A stretch of 64,000 nucleotides of DNA from Verrucomicrobiaceae bacterium (GCA_027490195.1 JAIXYN010000012.1:1-64000), one strand, 5' to 3'. Numbered from the stretch's first letter, positions 1-9,590 are shown. The notes: generated by a model from the sequence alone, not told the origin. Translations and numbers: made by a program.

Positions 1-327
1 GCCATCATCGGCATCATCGCCGCTATCGCGATCCCAAACATCGGCAACCTGAACGACAGCGCCAAGAGTGCTGCCGCCAAGCGCAATGCTCAGACGGTCT
101 CCTCCGTGCTTAACGCCGCCATCGCTGCTGGCGTTGACACCACAGGCTGGGCCACTGGCAACCTTCTGACCAAGGCCCAGGCTGGCGTGACGCCAGGAAC
201 GGGTGCCTTCTCCGGCAAGACCTTCACCTCCGGTCCGATCAACGACACCGAGGAAGCTGCTGTCGCCGCCTACCTTACCTGGGACGACACCAACAAGCAG
301 GTCAAGTATGATCCAGGTACCTACTAA
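1..327 (+). CDS. Type IV pilin / pseudopilin-like protein (5' truncated by window)
   Basis: The frame is open from base 1 and ends at TAA 325-327, giving 108 visible residues; the start lies upstream of the window. The visible N-terminus (AIIGIIAAIAIPNI) is the hydrophobic helix that follows the prepilin cleavage site in class III signal peptides, so only the leader and first few mature residues are missing. The remainder is a small Ala/Thr/Gly-rich globular part ending KYDPGTY, a size typical of a major pilin or major pseudopilin. A strong terminator follows directly and separates it from three more pilin-like genes, so it may be transcribed at a higher level than they are. This is inferred to be the main subunit of a periplasmic or surface filament. 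The family assignment is firm, but pilus versus secretion pseudopilus cannot be decided here. Confidence 0.85.
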   Translation, partial: AIIGIIAAIAIPNIGNLNDSAKSAAAKRNAQTVSSVLNAAIAAGVDTTGWATGNLLTKAQAGVTPGTGAFSGKTFTSGPINDTEEAAVAAYLTWDDTNKQVKYDPGTY

Positions 328-385
328 TATGGGTGCTGACGCGCCCGGCGCTGGGGTTTGAACTCAGTTTCGGACGATTCACGTC

Positions 386-418
386 CGCCGGGGAGGTGAC
401 TCCCCGGCGTTTTTTTTT
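386..418 (+). terminator. Strong intrinsic terminator after the pilin gene
   Basis: Perfect 9-bp GC-rich stem (CGCCGGGGA / TCCCCGGCG) with a 6-nt loop, followed at once by nine T residues. A smaller hairpin (CGGAC...GTCCG, 371-387) lies just upstream and shares bases with it. It would end transcripts of the first pilin gene before the next pilin-like gene. Confidence 0.9.
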
Positions 419-444
419 CAAAAGGGAACAAGGCGGCGCTGGTT

Positions 445-933
445 ATGAACATGACAATTCGCAAACAGAGAAGGGCAGGATTCAGCTTTGTTGAGGCGAT
501 CTTCACGATTGCCATCATTGGCATCATGTCATCCATCGTGGTGGCAGCCATTTCGAATGCCTCACGAGATGCTCATCGTGTCATGGCACGGCAGCAGCAG
601 ACAGCGGTGCAGAGCGCGCTGACGGCTTGGGTGATGGCGCAGATGCGCGTGGGCAACACGGCCCAGCATCGCGGCCTTGAGAGCGTGCGCACCGAGTACA
701 ATTCCAAATCCTCCAGTCAGTTGCGTTTCAATCTGCTGATTCCCAATCCTTCGTCGTCGGATCTGAATCTGCGCGCCGGGTTCCTTGATCAGACGACAGC
801 GGATCATTTTGCGGAGTACACGACCAATGCCAATCAACTGCAAACCGCCGCTCTGTACAATGCGCAGCAATACCTGACTCTGCCGGACTGGCAGATTGGC
901 GATTTTCCCCATGTGGACCTGGTTAATCAATAA
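445..933 (+). CDS. Type II secretion / type IV pilus pseudopilin-like protein
   Basis: 162 aa. A short basic leader (MNMTIRKQRRA) precedes GFSFVEAIFTIAIIGIM, a class III prepilin cleavage motif with the conserved Glu at mature position 5, then a hydrophobic helix of about 20 residues. The C-terminal part is a soluble domain that I do not recognise; it is Gln/Asn-rich and ends in a PDWQIGDFPHV segment. It is inferred to be a minor pseudopilin processed by a prepilin peptidase and assembled in the inner membrane. The next gene starts 24 bp downstream. A second in-frame ATG at 451 is possible. It differs from its neighbours in the soluble domain, so this is a set of distinct minor subunits and not a recent duplication. 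Confidence 0.82.
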   Translation: MNMTIRKQRRAGFSFVEAIFTIAIIGIMSSIVVAAISNASRDAHRVMARQQQTAVQSALTAWVMAQMRVGNTAQHRGLESVRTEYNSKSSSQLRFNLLIPNPSSSDLNLRAGFLDQTTADHFAEYTTNANQLQTAALYNAQQYLTLPDWQIGDFPHVDLVNQ

Positions 934-957
934 TTCGGACTTCCGCTGAAATTCATC

Positions 958-1362
958 ATGCACACTTCTTCTTCACAATCTCGCTCACGCATTCGCGGTT
1001 TCTCGCTGGTGGAGATGATGGCCTGTGTGTCGATCATCGGCATCATCGCCTTCATGGCGATCCCTTCGGTCACCCGCATGCGAGGTGACAGTGAACGCAA
1101 TCTGGCGATCGCCCGCGCGGAGTCGCTGAACCTGGCCCAGGCGAGCTACATTCAGGTGCGTGGCCGGACGCAGGCGGCGCTGGAATGGGCCGCAGCCTCA
1201 TCTGCCGACTCAAAGTACACCCTGCTTCGCCCCTACCTGAGTTTTGCGGAGACGACGCTGAGCGCCTACATGCCGTCTGGGTACTCGGTGACTTTTCCTC
1301 CTTCCATCACGTCCATGACGAAGGTCGCTCTCACCAGTCCGACCGGGCCCCTTTATTACTGA
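958..1362 (+). CDS. Pseudopilin-like protein
   Basis: 134 aa. The basic, Ser-rich leader is followed by RGFSLVEMMACVSIIGIIAFMAIPS, with Gly at -1, Phe at +1 and Glu at +5 of a prepilin motif. The helix continues into a region rich in Arg and Ala, as in pseudopilin stalk helices. The soluble part has about 70 residues and ends SPTGPLYY. It lies 24 bp after the previous pseudopilin and 11 bp before the next one, so the three are very likely co-transcribed. Its role is inferred: minor subunit of a periplasmic filament energised by the ATPase encoded downstream. Confidence 0.82.
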   Translation: MHTSSSQSRSRIRGFSLVEMMACVSIIGIIAFMAIPSVTRMRGDSERNLAIARAESLNLAQASYIQVRGRTQAALEWAAASSADSKYTLLRPYLSFAETTLSAYMPSGYSVTFPPSITSMTKVALTSPTGPLYY

Positions 1363-1373
1363 CACATTCCGGC

Positions 1374-1898
1374 ATGACTCTTTTCCAACATCGTGGAATT
1401 CGAACCACCTTCCTGCCTGCCGGCAAGGAGCGTGGGTTTTCCATGTCGGAGATGGTCGTGGTGATTTGCATTCTCTCGGTGCTTTCGGGTATTGCTATGC
1501 AGACGTTTGGTCAGTTTTTAGGCGGTTCCGAAGATGCACTGGCCATTTCACGACAGGAGACGCTCAACCAGTCGCTGAGTCGTTTCGCCCAGCAGAACTA
1601 CGAGCTGATGTTTGATGCCGTGAGAGATTCCGTGGCGGATGAATTGGTCGTTTTGCGCACGCTGCAATACCGCGATCCGAACATCAACCGCGCGCAACCG
1701 GGCTCACCTTACGTGGACCCACGGTACAACCCGGTCGCTTCTAGTGATGCCTCCGTGCATCGTTTGCGCTGGTCGGGGAAACTGTTTGAACTGCTCAAAC
1801 CGGGGCAGAGCGGTACTGGATTAAAGATGAATTTCGAAGGCACAGACTTCACCACGGCATTTGTTTTTCCGCCGAACTTCCAAATGGCCGGACGCTGA
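1374..1898 (+). CDS. Pseudopilin-like protein
   Basis: 174 aa from the ATG at 1374. The ORF track extends this to 1185, but that extension lies inside the preceding gene in another frame and lacks pilin character. The leader (to KER) is followed by GFSMSEMVVVICILSVLSGIA, a prepilin motif with Glu at mature position 5. The predicted soluble domain is the largest of the three minor pseudopilins and carries several Arg-rich segments (NINRAQPGSPY, VHRLRWSG). It is 11 bp from its upstream neighbour and 19 bp from the ATPase gene. It probably belongs to the same filament complex. No close family assignment for the soluble domain is possible by eye. Confidence 0.8.
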   Translation: MTLFQHRGIRTTFLPAGKERGFSMSEMVVVICILSVLSGIAMQTFGQFLGGSEDALAISRQETLNQSLSRFAQQNYELMFDAVRDSVADELVVLRTLQYRDPNINRAQPGSPYVDPRYNPVASSDASVHRLRWSGKLFELLKPGQSGTGLKMNFEGTDFTTAFVFPPNFQMAGR

Positions 1899-1917
1899 TC
1901 CTGCCACGCTATAACTC

Positions 1918-4092
1918 ATGTCTGCCACTCTCCAGATCCCGACGAACCCGCCAGCACCAAAATCCTTTGGTGCTGCGAGTAATCCGCCAAACACGATAGT
2001 TGAGGCGAGGCAGACGGCGATCTTGTCCATTCAATCCATTGAAGGACTGGCGCTGCAGCATGGCATGCTGCCAGTGACACTCCTGCGTGAGAGCTGCTCT
2101 CCGGATGCGGAGCGTCTGATCCGCAAGCTCGGCCGGGTGCCCTATGTGTCTGACCCGTGGCTGCCGGTGAGCACCATCGGCCCGCTGCTGGTCATGGCGC
2201 ATCACAACCCGCGTGCGGGAGATTTGTGGGGCGTGCCGCATTTCCTCACGATCCGCGTACTGGTCACGCCGGAGCAGTATCAAAACACGCGCAAAGATCT
2301 GGTGCAGCGCTTTGGGCAGATGCCGATCTCCCAGTCCAATGCGATGGAGCAACTGCAGCCGCCGGTATTTTCCGATCTCGGGCTGGATGGCACCTTCCAG
2401 TGGCTGCTCGAACGCTACCCTTATGAGCCGGCTGAAATCACCAAGCTGAAAGGTTTCTACGAAGCGCAGAGTGGCAAGGCGGAGACGCTGGGAGTGACGC
2501 ATTTCAATGTGGTGCAGCGCAACATGGGCATTGCCTTGCAGCATCTGGTCAGCGGCTGCCGCACTCTGGTGTACAGCGCCACCGAGGCGCAGCGCCAGAC
2601 TTTCTTCCCGATCCCGCTGCTGGAGCGGCACAATGTGTATCCGCTCTACATCGGCAAGCAGGTCGTCTTTCTGCTCAGTGAGAGCCGCGACTGCTATGCC
2701 TTCGAGGATGAGTGGCTGTCCATGGGCAATCCGGCGGTGAAGATCGTCCCGGTGCTGGCGGATCTGGCGAGCATTCGCGAGGCGATCAACCGTGCGGGTG
2801 CCACCTTTGACCCCGGCGCGGTGGCTTCGATGGATGGAACGACACTCTCGGTGGCCGATGATGCCAGCGTGGTGGAGATCTCCCCGGAAGACATGGCGCG
2901 GATCAATCCGCAGAATCCAAACCACGAGCCGGAGCAACTGGTGCAGTGGGCGCTGTTTACGGCGATCCGCTGCCGTGCATCTGACTTGCATCTGGAGAAA
3001 TTTTACAGCTTCACGCGGTTCCGTGCGCGCATGGACGGCACCATGAAAACCATCATGACCGCACCGGAAAGCCAGCTGAACCGCTATGTGGCGCTGCTGA
3101 AGAACTACGCGGGCATGAGCCAGAACCGGCAGGAGTGCCAGGACGGACGCATGGCGCTCTCCATCGGCCGGCGCCGGGTGGATGTTCGTGTCGCCGCAGT
3201 GCCCACGCGGCGAGAATTCCAGAAGGTGATCATGCGTTTCCTCGACAAGCAGGACGGGGTGAAGCGCCTTTCCGACTTCAATCTCTCGCAGCGGCAGATC
3301 GACATCCTCACGCGGACGATGCAGCGCGACCAGGGGCTGGTGCTGGTGACCGGCCCGACCGGCTCCGGTAAAACGACCACGCTGTATGCGCTGCTGAACA
3401 GCGTGAATGACGAAAGCGTCAACATTCAAACGATTGAAGACCCGATCGAATACGAAATCGAGGGCATCAATCAGACGCAGACGAACAATGCGCGGGGCCT
3501 GGACTTTGCGAACGGTCTGCGCTCCCTGCTGCGTGCCGACCCTGACATCATCCTGATCGGTGAGTCGCGCGATGCGGAAACGGCGGGAGCTGCGGTGAAT
3601 GCCTCCCTCACAGGACATCTGGTGCTGACCACGCTGCATGCGAATGATTCGCTGCGTGCTGTGTCACGACTGCTGTCGATGGGGGTGGAAAAATACCTGC
3701 TCGCAGACTCACTGGCCCTGAGCCAGGCCCAGCGTCTCGTGCGCCGGCTGTGCACCTATTGCAAGCAGCCCATGCAGGCACCGCAGGACGTGCAGGATCT
3801 GATGGCCAAGCAGGCCGTGATCACCGCGCCGATCACCACGCCCATCTACACTGCACGCGGCTGTGATGAGTGCCATGGCACCGGCTATGCTGGACGCGTG
3901 GCGCTGATGGAGCTGTGCGAAGTGAACAATGAGCTACGCGACCTCGTGGAGGAGGGAGCTCCGCTGAGCGCGATGCGCGCAGCCGCCTTCAAAAATGGTT
4001 TCCGCTCGCTCTATCAGGAAGGCCTGCAGCAGGTCATCGGCGGGCACACATCACTCGATGAGATCAAATGTCTCAGCTACACCGCCATGTAA
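1918..4092 (+). CDS. GspE/PilB-family secretion/pilus assembly ATPase
   Basis: 724 aa cytoplasmic ATPase of the type II secretion / type IV pilus extension class. Residues 1-300 form an N-terminal region, probably with two MshEN/T2SSE_N-like parts. The catalytic half carries Walker A GPTGSGKTTTLYAL at about residue 480, an Asp box (QTIEDPIEYE), Walker B (RADPDIILIGESRD, where most relatives have GEIRD), the His box (LTGHLVLTTLHANDS), and a tetracysteine zinc site (CTYC...CDECHGTGYAGR). All elements of an active ATPase are present. It would power assembly of the pilin-like subunits encoded just upstream. No platform protein (PilC/GspF), secretin or prepilin peptidase is in the window, so the choice between pilus and secretion system stays open. 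The receiver gene follows 39 bp downstream. Confidence 0.93.
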   Translation: MSATLQIPTNPPAPKSFGAASNPPNTIVEARQTAILSIQSIEGLALQHGMLPVTLLRESCSPDAERLIRKLGRVPYVSDPWLPVSTIGPLLVMAHHNPRAGDLWGVPHFLTIRVLVTPEQYQNTRKDLVQRFGQMPISQSNAMEQLQPPVFSDLGLDGTFQWLLERYPYEPAEITKLKGFYEAQSGKAETLGVTHFNVVQRNMGIALQHLVSGCRTLVYSATEAQRQTFFPIPLLERHNVYPLYIGKQVVFLLSESRDCYAFEDEWLSMGNPAVKIVPVLADLASIREAINRAGATFDPGAVASMDGTTLSVADDASVVEISPEDMARINPQNPNHEPEQLVQWALFTAIRCRASDLHLEKFYSFTRFRARMDGTMKTIMTAPESQLNRYVALLKNYAGMSQNRQECQDGRMALSIGRRRVDVRVAAVPTRREFQKVIMRFLDKQDGVKRLSDFNLSQRQIDILTRTMQRDQGLVLVTGPTGSGKTTTLYALLNSVNDESVNIQTIEDPIEYEIEGINQTQTNNARGLDFANGLRSLLRADPDIILIGESRDAETAGAAVNASLTGHLVLTTLHANDSLRAVSRLLSMGVEKYLLADSLALSQAQRLVRRLCTYCKQPMQAPQDVQDLMAKQAVITAPITTPIYTARGCDECHGTGYAGRVALMELCEVNNELRDLVEEGAPLSAMRAAAFKNGFRSLYQEGLQQVIGGHTSLDEIKCLSYTAM

Positions 4093-4131
4093 TACGGGGA
4101 AAACTTTTCAAACATCCAACTCTTGACCACC

Positions 4132-4611
4132 ATGTCCCAGACAAGTCAGATTCTGCCTCGTGAATTTGCCGCTCGTGCCATTGCACGAGTATTGATCATT
4201 GATGACGAACCCCATGTGCTGGCCGTGGGAAAGGCGGTGCTGGAGGCCCACGGGTTTGAAGCCGTTGTCTCCCGCAGCGGAGAGGAGGCGCTGGAACTCG
4301 TGCGCGTGGGAGTGGAGGAGGGGCAGCGTTTCACCGCCGCCATCCTGGATCTCACGATGCCAGGCGGTGCCTCTGGCTTTGAAGTGCTCGAATGGCTGCG
4401 TGCGTGTGATCCGCGGCTGCCCGTCATCGCCTGCAGCGGGTACTTCCAGGAGGATGTGAAGGATCTGTGCCAGGCGATTGGTTTTGTGGATGTTCTGCAC
4501 AAGCCCTTCAATCTCGAAAGTCTCTGTCTGGCAGTGCGGCGTGCCATGGTGCAGGAATCGGATATGACGGAGTCGGGTTTCTCGTCCTTCAAACCTGGCG
4601 CTATCTCATGA
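4132..4611 (+). CDS. Stand-alone response regulator receiver (CheY-like)
   Basis: 159 aa from the ATG at 4132; the ORF track uses a TTG at 4123, which adds three residues. One REC domain fills most of the protein: acidic pair in VLIIDDEP, phospho-acceptor Asp in [11 protein letters not shown], Ser in IACSGYF and Lys in VLHKPFN. There is no output domain; the C-terminus is a short tail. The stop codon overlaps the start of the hybrid kinase gene (ATGA), so the two are translationally coupled. It is inferred to act as a phosphorelay intermediate, or as an effector that contacts the ATPase or pilus machinery encoded upstream. Confidence 0.88.
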   Translation: MSQTSQILPREFAARAIARVLIIDDEPHVLAVGKAVLEAHGFEAVVSRSGEEALELVRVGVEEGQRFTAAILDLTMPGGASGFEVLEWLRACDPRLPVIACSGYFQEDVKDLCQAIGFVDVLHKPFNLESLCLAVRRAMVQESDMTESGFSSFKPGAIS

Positions 4612-7385
4612 GGTTTCACTTTCAGATCGCCAACCGCTTCACCCTGCTCGGTATGTTTGCCGTGCTGGTGGGGGCAGGGGCGACTGCCACCGGCTTCATC
4701 TGGCAGGAGTTTATCACTCTGCGCTTCGTGCAGAGCTCCTACCTCGGTGCGGTGTCTCTGGCAGGTCAGATGGAGCTGAACCGCCAGGCGCTCAGTGAGA
4801 ATGAGATGGCCGGAGTGGCCCCGCTGAACTGGGAGAACGAAACCCGCCTGCGGATGCGCCTTCAGACTGTGGACATCCCGCCAGCCCTGCAAAATCTCGG
4901 CCTGCAGGTCGAGGTGGTGGCACCACGTCAAACGGAAGGTGCGAGTGGGCCGCCGGTGGCGAAGTCGCCGCCCATCATTATCATGCCCGGCTGCCAGAAT
5001 TGTGTCATTGAGGAGCCCTCTCCGGTGCACATCAACAACCTCATCTACCGCGTGATGGCAGGAAGTACGTTGGTGATGGATGACACCAGCGATAGCCGTG
5101 ATCTGGAAATCAATGGGGGGGATCACTGGCTTATCAGCGCCGCGCCTCTGTACTCCCGCAGCGGGCATGTGGCGGGAGCTTTCTTCGCCCGCCAGCCGTT
5201 GGTACAACTGCGGCATCTCTTCAATTCCCAGCGACTCACTGTGCCCATTCTCGGAGCCTGCGCCGGTCTTGCCCTGGCTGTGTTTAGCTTCTACATCATC
5301 GGCCGTCGGATCACGAAGAAGACCCATGCACTCGTCGATGCCTTCCGTGCCATGCGTGCGGGGAATCTCAATGTGCGAGTTCCCGCCAGTGGCAATGATG
5401 ACCTGGATCTTGTGCAAGAGGAGTTCAACACGATGATCTCCCATGTGCAGGAGGATGACCAGCGCAAGCACACGCTGCTCGTCGAATACGAAGCTGCCAA
5501 GCGGCAGGCGGAAACTGCCACCGCCGCGAAGGGCAGCTTCCTCGCCAACATGAGCCATGAGATTCGTACGCCGATGAATGGCATCATCGGCACCACCAGC
5601 CTGCTCATTGAGATGGGGCTGGACCCTGAGCAGGAGGAACTGATCCGCATGATCCGCTCCAGCGGTGAATCGCTCCTCCACGTCATCAATGACATCCTCG
5701 ACTTCTCCAAGCTGGAGTCCGCCAAGATGGACATGGAAAAGCTTCCGGTGGACATCGAGAAACTGCTTGGTGAAACCACCGACGTCTTCTCTCACAAGGC
5801 TGCGGAGAAAAACATCGAGCTCAATGTCCACATTGACTCCGCACTGCCGCGCAAGGTGCTCGGCGACTTCCAGCGCATCAAACAAATCCTCGTCAACCTC
5901 GTCGGCAATGCCATCAAGTTCACCGAGAAGGGGGAGATCCTGATTCTAGTGCGGCAGGTTTCGCGCCAGACGCCGCAGGGTGACAAGACGCTTCTGCATT
6001 TCTCCGTGCGAGACACTGGCATCGGCATTCCACCGGAAAAAATTGGCCAGCTCTTCCAGGCCTTCAACCAGGCTGACAGCTCCACCACGCGCAAGTACGG
6101 TGGCACCGGTCTGGGCCTCGCCATTTCCAAGAAGCTCATCAAGATGATGCAGGGGGAGATCAGCGTCGTGAGTGAGGAGGGGAAGGGGTCGGATTTCTTT
6201 TTTGAACTGCCTCTTATCGTCGCCCCTGATGATGAATCGCGTGAGGAAGAACTGGCCTGGCTCGATGGGGTCAAGGCGCGGCCGGTCACCGTGTACAGTG
6301 CGCATCCCACCACTTCGCAGGTGTTAAATCAGTCGCTCATGCAATGGGGCATGACCGTGAGGCTTCTGCGTGACCGTTCTCTGGTCGAACTCGATGCAGT
6401 GATCGAAGAAGCCGGTCTCTTTATTCTCGATGTCACTGGCCTCCGGCATGAAGAGGCGGTTCTCATGCTGAATACCGCCGCCATGCGCGGCACTGCGATC
6501 ATCACCATCATGTCCATCACCTGTGCGAAGCTGGACCGTGAACGGTTCAGCCCGCCCGCCGGCAGCCGGCACATGCGGCTGTCCAAGCCCATTAAACGCC
6601 GTGAGCTCCTTCGCACCATGGCCGAACTTTACCGCATGCCGCGCCGGGTGATCCTGACTCCCATCGTCACTGCGGCAGCCCCACCCGACAGGCCAATCAC
6701 GGCACCAGCTCATGTGCCAGCGCCGCCGCTGCGCCCGACCACCACACCCGTGCAACAGCCGCCGCCTGCTTACTACCAGCCCCCGATGGCGCAACCGATG
6801 GCGCAACCGATGGTGGCCACGTTTGATTCCCCTTCGGTACTGGAGACGCCCGCGCCTCCGTCCATATCAAATCAAGTTTCTGCACGTGCTGCTGCTGGCG
6901 GACATGATATCCAGGTCTCTCAAGCTACGAACCGTGCCATTGCCAAAGCCGCCAAGGCGGAGTCTGACAACTTCGCCAGCCAGTACCCGGCACAAATCCT
7001 ACTTGTCGAGGATCAGCCCTTGAATCAGAAAATCGCCACAATGCTGCTGCAGCGTCTGGGCTATGTGCGGATGGACATCGCCAACAACGGGGAGGAGGCT
7101 GTCAGCATGATCGCGCAAGGAGGTTATGACATCGTCTTCATGGACCTGCAGATGCCAGTCATGGGCGGGGTCGAAGCTACCCGGCGCATCCGCGGGAACT
7201 TCCAGCTCAAACATCAGCCCGCCATCATCGCCATGACGGGGCATGCCCTCACTGGAGTCAAAGAGGAATGCCGCGAGTGTGGCATGAATGCGTTCCTGAC
7301 CAAGCCCGTTTCGCTCGACGATTTCCGCCGCGTGATCCCGCCCTCGCTTTCGGTCGAAGCTTCGCAGATACCGATGAATTTTTGA
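4608..7385 (+). CDS. Membrane hybrid sensor histidine kinase with degenerate and intact receivers
   Basis: 925 aa. The ATG at 4608 overlaps the previous stop; the ORF track start at 4467 is an artefact. Order: TM1 (about 10-35), periplasmic sensor (35-210) containing a CxxC motif (PGCQNCVI), TM2 (about 215-235), HAMP, a short coiled coil, HisKA with [16 protein letters not shown], HATPase with N box [13 protein letters not shown] and G boxes DTGIGIPP and [14 protein letters not shown] receiver-like domain (about 545-680) follows that lacks the N-terminal acidic pair. After a Pro/Gln/Met-rich linker comes a complete receiver ([26 protein letters not shown]). The kinase should phosphorylate its own last receiver and perhaps the coupled CheY-like protein. 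The ligand is unknown. Confidence 0.92.
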   Translation: MRFHFQIANRFTLLGMFAVLVGAGATATGFIWQEFITLRFVQSSYLGAVSLAGQMELNRQALSENEMAGVAPLNWENETRLRMRLQTVDIPPALQNLGLQVEVVAPRQTEGASGPPVAKSPPIIIMPGCQNCVIEEPSPVHINNLIYRVMAGSTLVMDDTSDSRDLEINGGDHWLISAAPLYSRSGHVAGAFFARQPLVQLRHLFNSQRLTVPILGACAGLALAVFSFYIIGRRITKKTHALVDAFRAMRAGNLNVRVPASGNDDLDLVQEEFNTMISHVQEDDQRKHTLLVEYEAAKRQAETATAAKGSFLANMSHEIRTPMNGIIGTTSLLIEMGLDPEQEELIRMIRSSGESLLHVINDILDFSKLESAKMDMEKLPVDIEKLLGETTDVFSHKAAEKNIELNVHIDSALPRKVLGDFQRIKQILVNLVGNAIKFTEKGEILILVRQVSRQTPQGDKTLLHFSVRDTGIGIPPEKIGQLFQAFNQADSSTTRKYGGTGLGLAISKKLIKMMQGEISVVSEEGKGSDFFFELPLIVAPDDESREEELAWLDGVKARPVTVYSAHPTTSQVLNQSLMQWGMTVRLLRDRSLVELDAVIEEAGLFILDVTGLRHEEAVLMLNTAAMRGTAIITIMSITCAKLDRERFSPPAGSRHMRLSKPIKRRELLRTMAELYRMPRRVILTPIVTAAAPPDRPITAPAHVPAPPLRPTTTPVQQPPPAYYQPPMAQPMAQPMVATFDSPSVLETPAPPSISNQVSARAAAGGHDIQVSQATNRAIAKAAKAESDNFASQYPAQILLVEDQPLNQKIATMLLQRLGYVRMDIANNGEEAVSMIAQGGYDIVFMDLQMPVMGGVEATRRIRGNFQLKHQPAIIAMTGHALTGVKEECRECGMNAFLTKPVSLDDFRRVIPPSLSVEASQIPMNF

Positions 7386-7459
7386 TCGGAGAATGCCAAA
7401 GCGGAATGCGTCAATGCGGAGAAGAGAAGTGCTGGCCCAGAGGCCTCAATGTGAATGGC

Positions 7460-8203
7460 TTAAAGATGGCTGCCCATTTCGGCATCCATGATCACGCGCA
7501 GGGGATCACCCACTGGAACGGACTGGCGTGCAGCATCGGCCATGTCGAGCAAATCACGGCCGTCGAAGTGAGGGCGGATGTTGCGAATGACCTGATCTGC
7601 CACGGTGCTGCCACCACTGAGATTGTCGATGAGGGTCTCCCAGTTGAAGAGCACGCGCCATTGATGATAGGCAAGAAAGCTCCGTACCGATGCCGGAGTG
7701 GAGCTGTCCATCGCTGACTGTGCGGCATTCAGCGACTTCCAGGCACCGAGGTAGGCGCTTTCCACAGGAGCGTACTGCTCCGCCGAGTAGGCCATGCCGG
7801 ACGCTTTCCAGGCGGTGATGATCTGAGAGTCCGTGACCAGCGCAGGGATCATGGTCAGCAGGACTTGCTCGCGCGAATGGAGGCGCGGGCTGGCGGCGAG
7901 ACCACTGACAGAGCTTGAGGTGGCATGGGCGAAGCTGCCCGTGCGCCACGCAGCTACGGCACGCATCATCCAGGCACGGGGGCGCTGCTCGGGATCGAAC
8001 TTGTTGATTCTCGCTGTCGAGAGCGATTGCATGACCTGATGATAACCGGCAGGAGCAGCCGAAATGCGGCCGGTATAGAGGTGATCGCTGCGGAAAGCCT
8101 GTTCGAACTCAGTCTGCACCCGTGTGAAATCCAGTGAGGGAGAAATTTCCGAGCAAGCAGCTAGCAGAAGGCAGGCGAGGAGGAAGGAGCGATGGCAGAG
8201 CAT
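7460..8203 (-). CDS. Hypothetical lipoprotein
   Basis: 247 aa. The N-terminus MLCHRSFLLACLLLAAC is a type II signal peptide with an LLAAC lipobox, so the mature protein should be lipidated at Cys17. The rest is predominantly helical, rich in Ala, Ser, Trp and Arg (WMMRAVAAWRTGSFAHA, FLAYHQWRVLFNWE), which is compatible with TPR-like helical hairpins, but no named family is recognised. It converges with the hybrid kinase gene, with 74 bp between the stops, and diverges from the transposase gene. Its function is unknown. It could be a helical outer-membrane lipoprotein; this is inference only. Confidence 0.75.
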   Translation of the reverse strand: MLCHRSFLLACLLLAACSEISPSLDFTRVQTEFEQAFRSDHLYTGRISAAPAGYHQVMQSLSTARINKFDPEQRPRAWMMRAVAAWRTGSFAHATSSSVSGLAASPRLHSREQVLLTMIPALVTDSQIITAWKASGMAYSAEQYAPVESAYLGAWKSLNAAQSAMDSSTPASVRSFLAYHQWRVLFNWETLIDNLSGGSTVADQVIRNIRPHFDGRDLLDMADAARQSVPVGDPLRVIMDAEMGSHL

Positions 8204-8365
8204 GAGGATGTGACAAGTTCGAAGACAGGGGGGACTTGGTCGGCAGCGTCAGTACCGAACGTAGCAGACTGGAAGAAGTGAAAACGATGAAAATAAAATA
8301 GCAAGGGGGTGAATGCAACTAAATGACAGGCATTTAGTCATTGATTTCGCCGAATTGTTGGCGAC

Positions 8366-9511
8366 ATGTGGTTTATGAATTCTGCTCAAACCATTGATTC
8401 ACAGGCGCTCCCGATCGAGGAACAGCTCGTTGGTGTGAATGCGAAAACGGTGCTCTATCCAGGCGCGCGTTCGTGGTCGGGGGGGAGGCATCGCATCTTG
8501 GGCAAGGGGCCGTTGGAGTCTTACTGTTACCATGTCATGTCTCGCACCTGCGGTGGCGAGGTGTTTTTTGATGACGTGGAGAAGGAGGCTCTGCGGCGGG
8601 TGATCTGGCGCATGGCGGAGTTCTCGGGCATCAAGGTGGTGACTTACTGCCTCATGGGGAATCATTTCCATCTGCTGGCCGAGGTGCCGCAGCGGGGGTT
8701 GTGGTTGCAGCGCTTTGAGGGGACCGACGGTGAGGCGAAGTTGTTTGAGCATCTGAGCATTCTCTACAGTCGGGACTACCTGAAGCTGCTGCGTGATGAG
8801 ATGGCGGACTGGCGTGCGCGTGGCATGGCGGTGATGGCGGAACAGAGGCTGGAGTCGCTGAAGAAGCGCTTCTGCGATTTGTCCTTGTTCGTCAAGGAAG
8901 TGAAGGAACGATTCAGTCGCTGGTTTAACAAACGGCGCGGGCGTCGAGGCACGCTGTGGATGGATCGCTTCAAGAGCGTGCTGGTGGAGGGCAGGGGCGA
9001 AGCGTTGCGCACGATGGCGGCGTACATTGATCTGAATCCGGTGCGTGCTGGATTGGTCAAGGACCCAAAGGAGTATCGCTGGTGTGGGTATGCGGAGGCG
9101 CTGGGCGGCAGCCGCAGGGCGCAGCGTGGCCTGTGTAAAGCTCAGGGTAAACCTGTGGATGGCTGGAAGAGCGCCGGGGCGGCGGAAGCGTACCGCTGCC
9201 TGCTGCATGCGGAGGGGCGCGAAGTGAAGGACGCGCAGAATGAGAAGGTGGTCGAACGCGGTGTGAGCGCGGAGTCAGCACGGGCCGTGTTGGCGGAGAA
9301 AGGCAAGCTTAGTCTGGCGGAGCTGGTGCGTCTGCGTGTGCGCTATTTCAGCGACGGGTTGGTGCTGGGGAGCCGCGAGTTCGTTGAGAGTGTGTTTGAT
9401 GGGAATCGGGAGATGTTTGGTCCGAAGCGCAAGCGGGGCAGCCGTCGGATGGTGGAGTCTGAGGTGCCGTTTTACACGCTGCGTCAACTGCGTCTCAAGC
9501 CGCTGGGGTAA
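8366..9511 (+). CDS. REP-associated tyrosine transposase (RAYT/Y1, IS200-like) with C-terminal extension
   Basis: 381 aa. The N-terminal half is a Y1 transposase: SYCYHVMSRT, then the HUH metal motif in LMGNHFHLLAEVP, then FKEVKERFSRWFNKRRGR and LWMDRFKSVLVEG. The typical RAYT end AAYIDLNPVRAGLVKDPKEYRW holds the probable catalytic Tyr. About 130 further residues follow (SLAELVRLRVRYFSDGLVLGS...), more than compact RAYTs carry; the extension resembles a helix-turn-helix module. RAYTs are single-copy, domesticated-looking enzymes that act on REP-type hairpins. A 7-bp-stem hairpin (CTAAATG-acagg-CATTTAG, 8319-8337) lies just upstream and may be a target. A second ATG at 8375 is possible. No terminal inverted repeats of a conventional IS were seen. 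Confidence 0.85.
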   Translation: MWFMNSAQTIDSQALPIEEQLVGVNAKTVLYPGARSWSGGRHRILGKGPLESYCYHVMSRTCGGEVFFDDVEKEALRRVIWRMAEFSGIKVVTYCLMGNHFHLLAEVPQRGLWLQRFEGTDGEAKLFEHLSILYSRDYLKLLRDEMADWRARGMAVMAEQRLESLKKRFCDLSLFVKEVKERFSRWFNKRRGRRGTLWMDRFKSVLVEGRGEALRTMAAYIDLNPVRAGLVKDPKEYRWCGYAEALGGSRRAQRGLCKAQGKPVDGWKSAGAAEAYRCLLHAEGREVKDAQNEKVVERGVSAESARAVLAEKGKLSLAELVRLRVRYFSDGLVLGSREFVESVFDGNREMFGPKRKRGSRRMVESEVPFYTLRQLRLKPLG

Positions 9512-9590
9512 GGTACAAGGCGCAGAATTAAAAGGGTCTGATGGGCGCAATTTTTGTGGGCGTGTTGGTTTGCGCCGGTCGTTGTGTGTG

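Noticed and set aside
1909-3639. 576-aa minus-strand ORF opposite the ATPase gene
   Set aside because: Shadow of the GspE/PilB gene; the plus frame contains all catalytic motifs. The same reasoning rejects 4146-5885 opposite the receiver and kinase.
7386-7459. Terminator between the kinase and the convergent lipoprotein gene
   Set aside because: No convincing stem with a T tract was found in this 74-bp gap.
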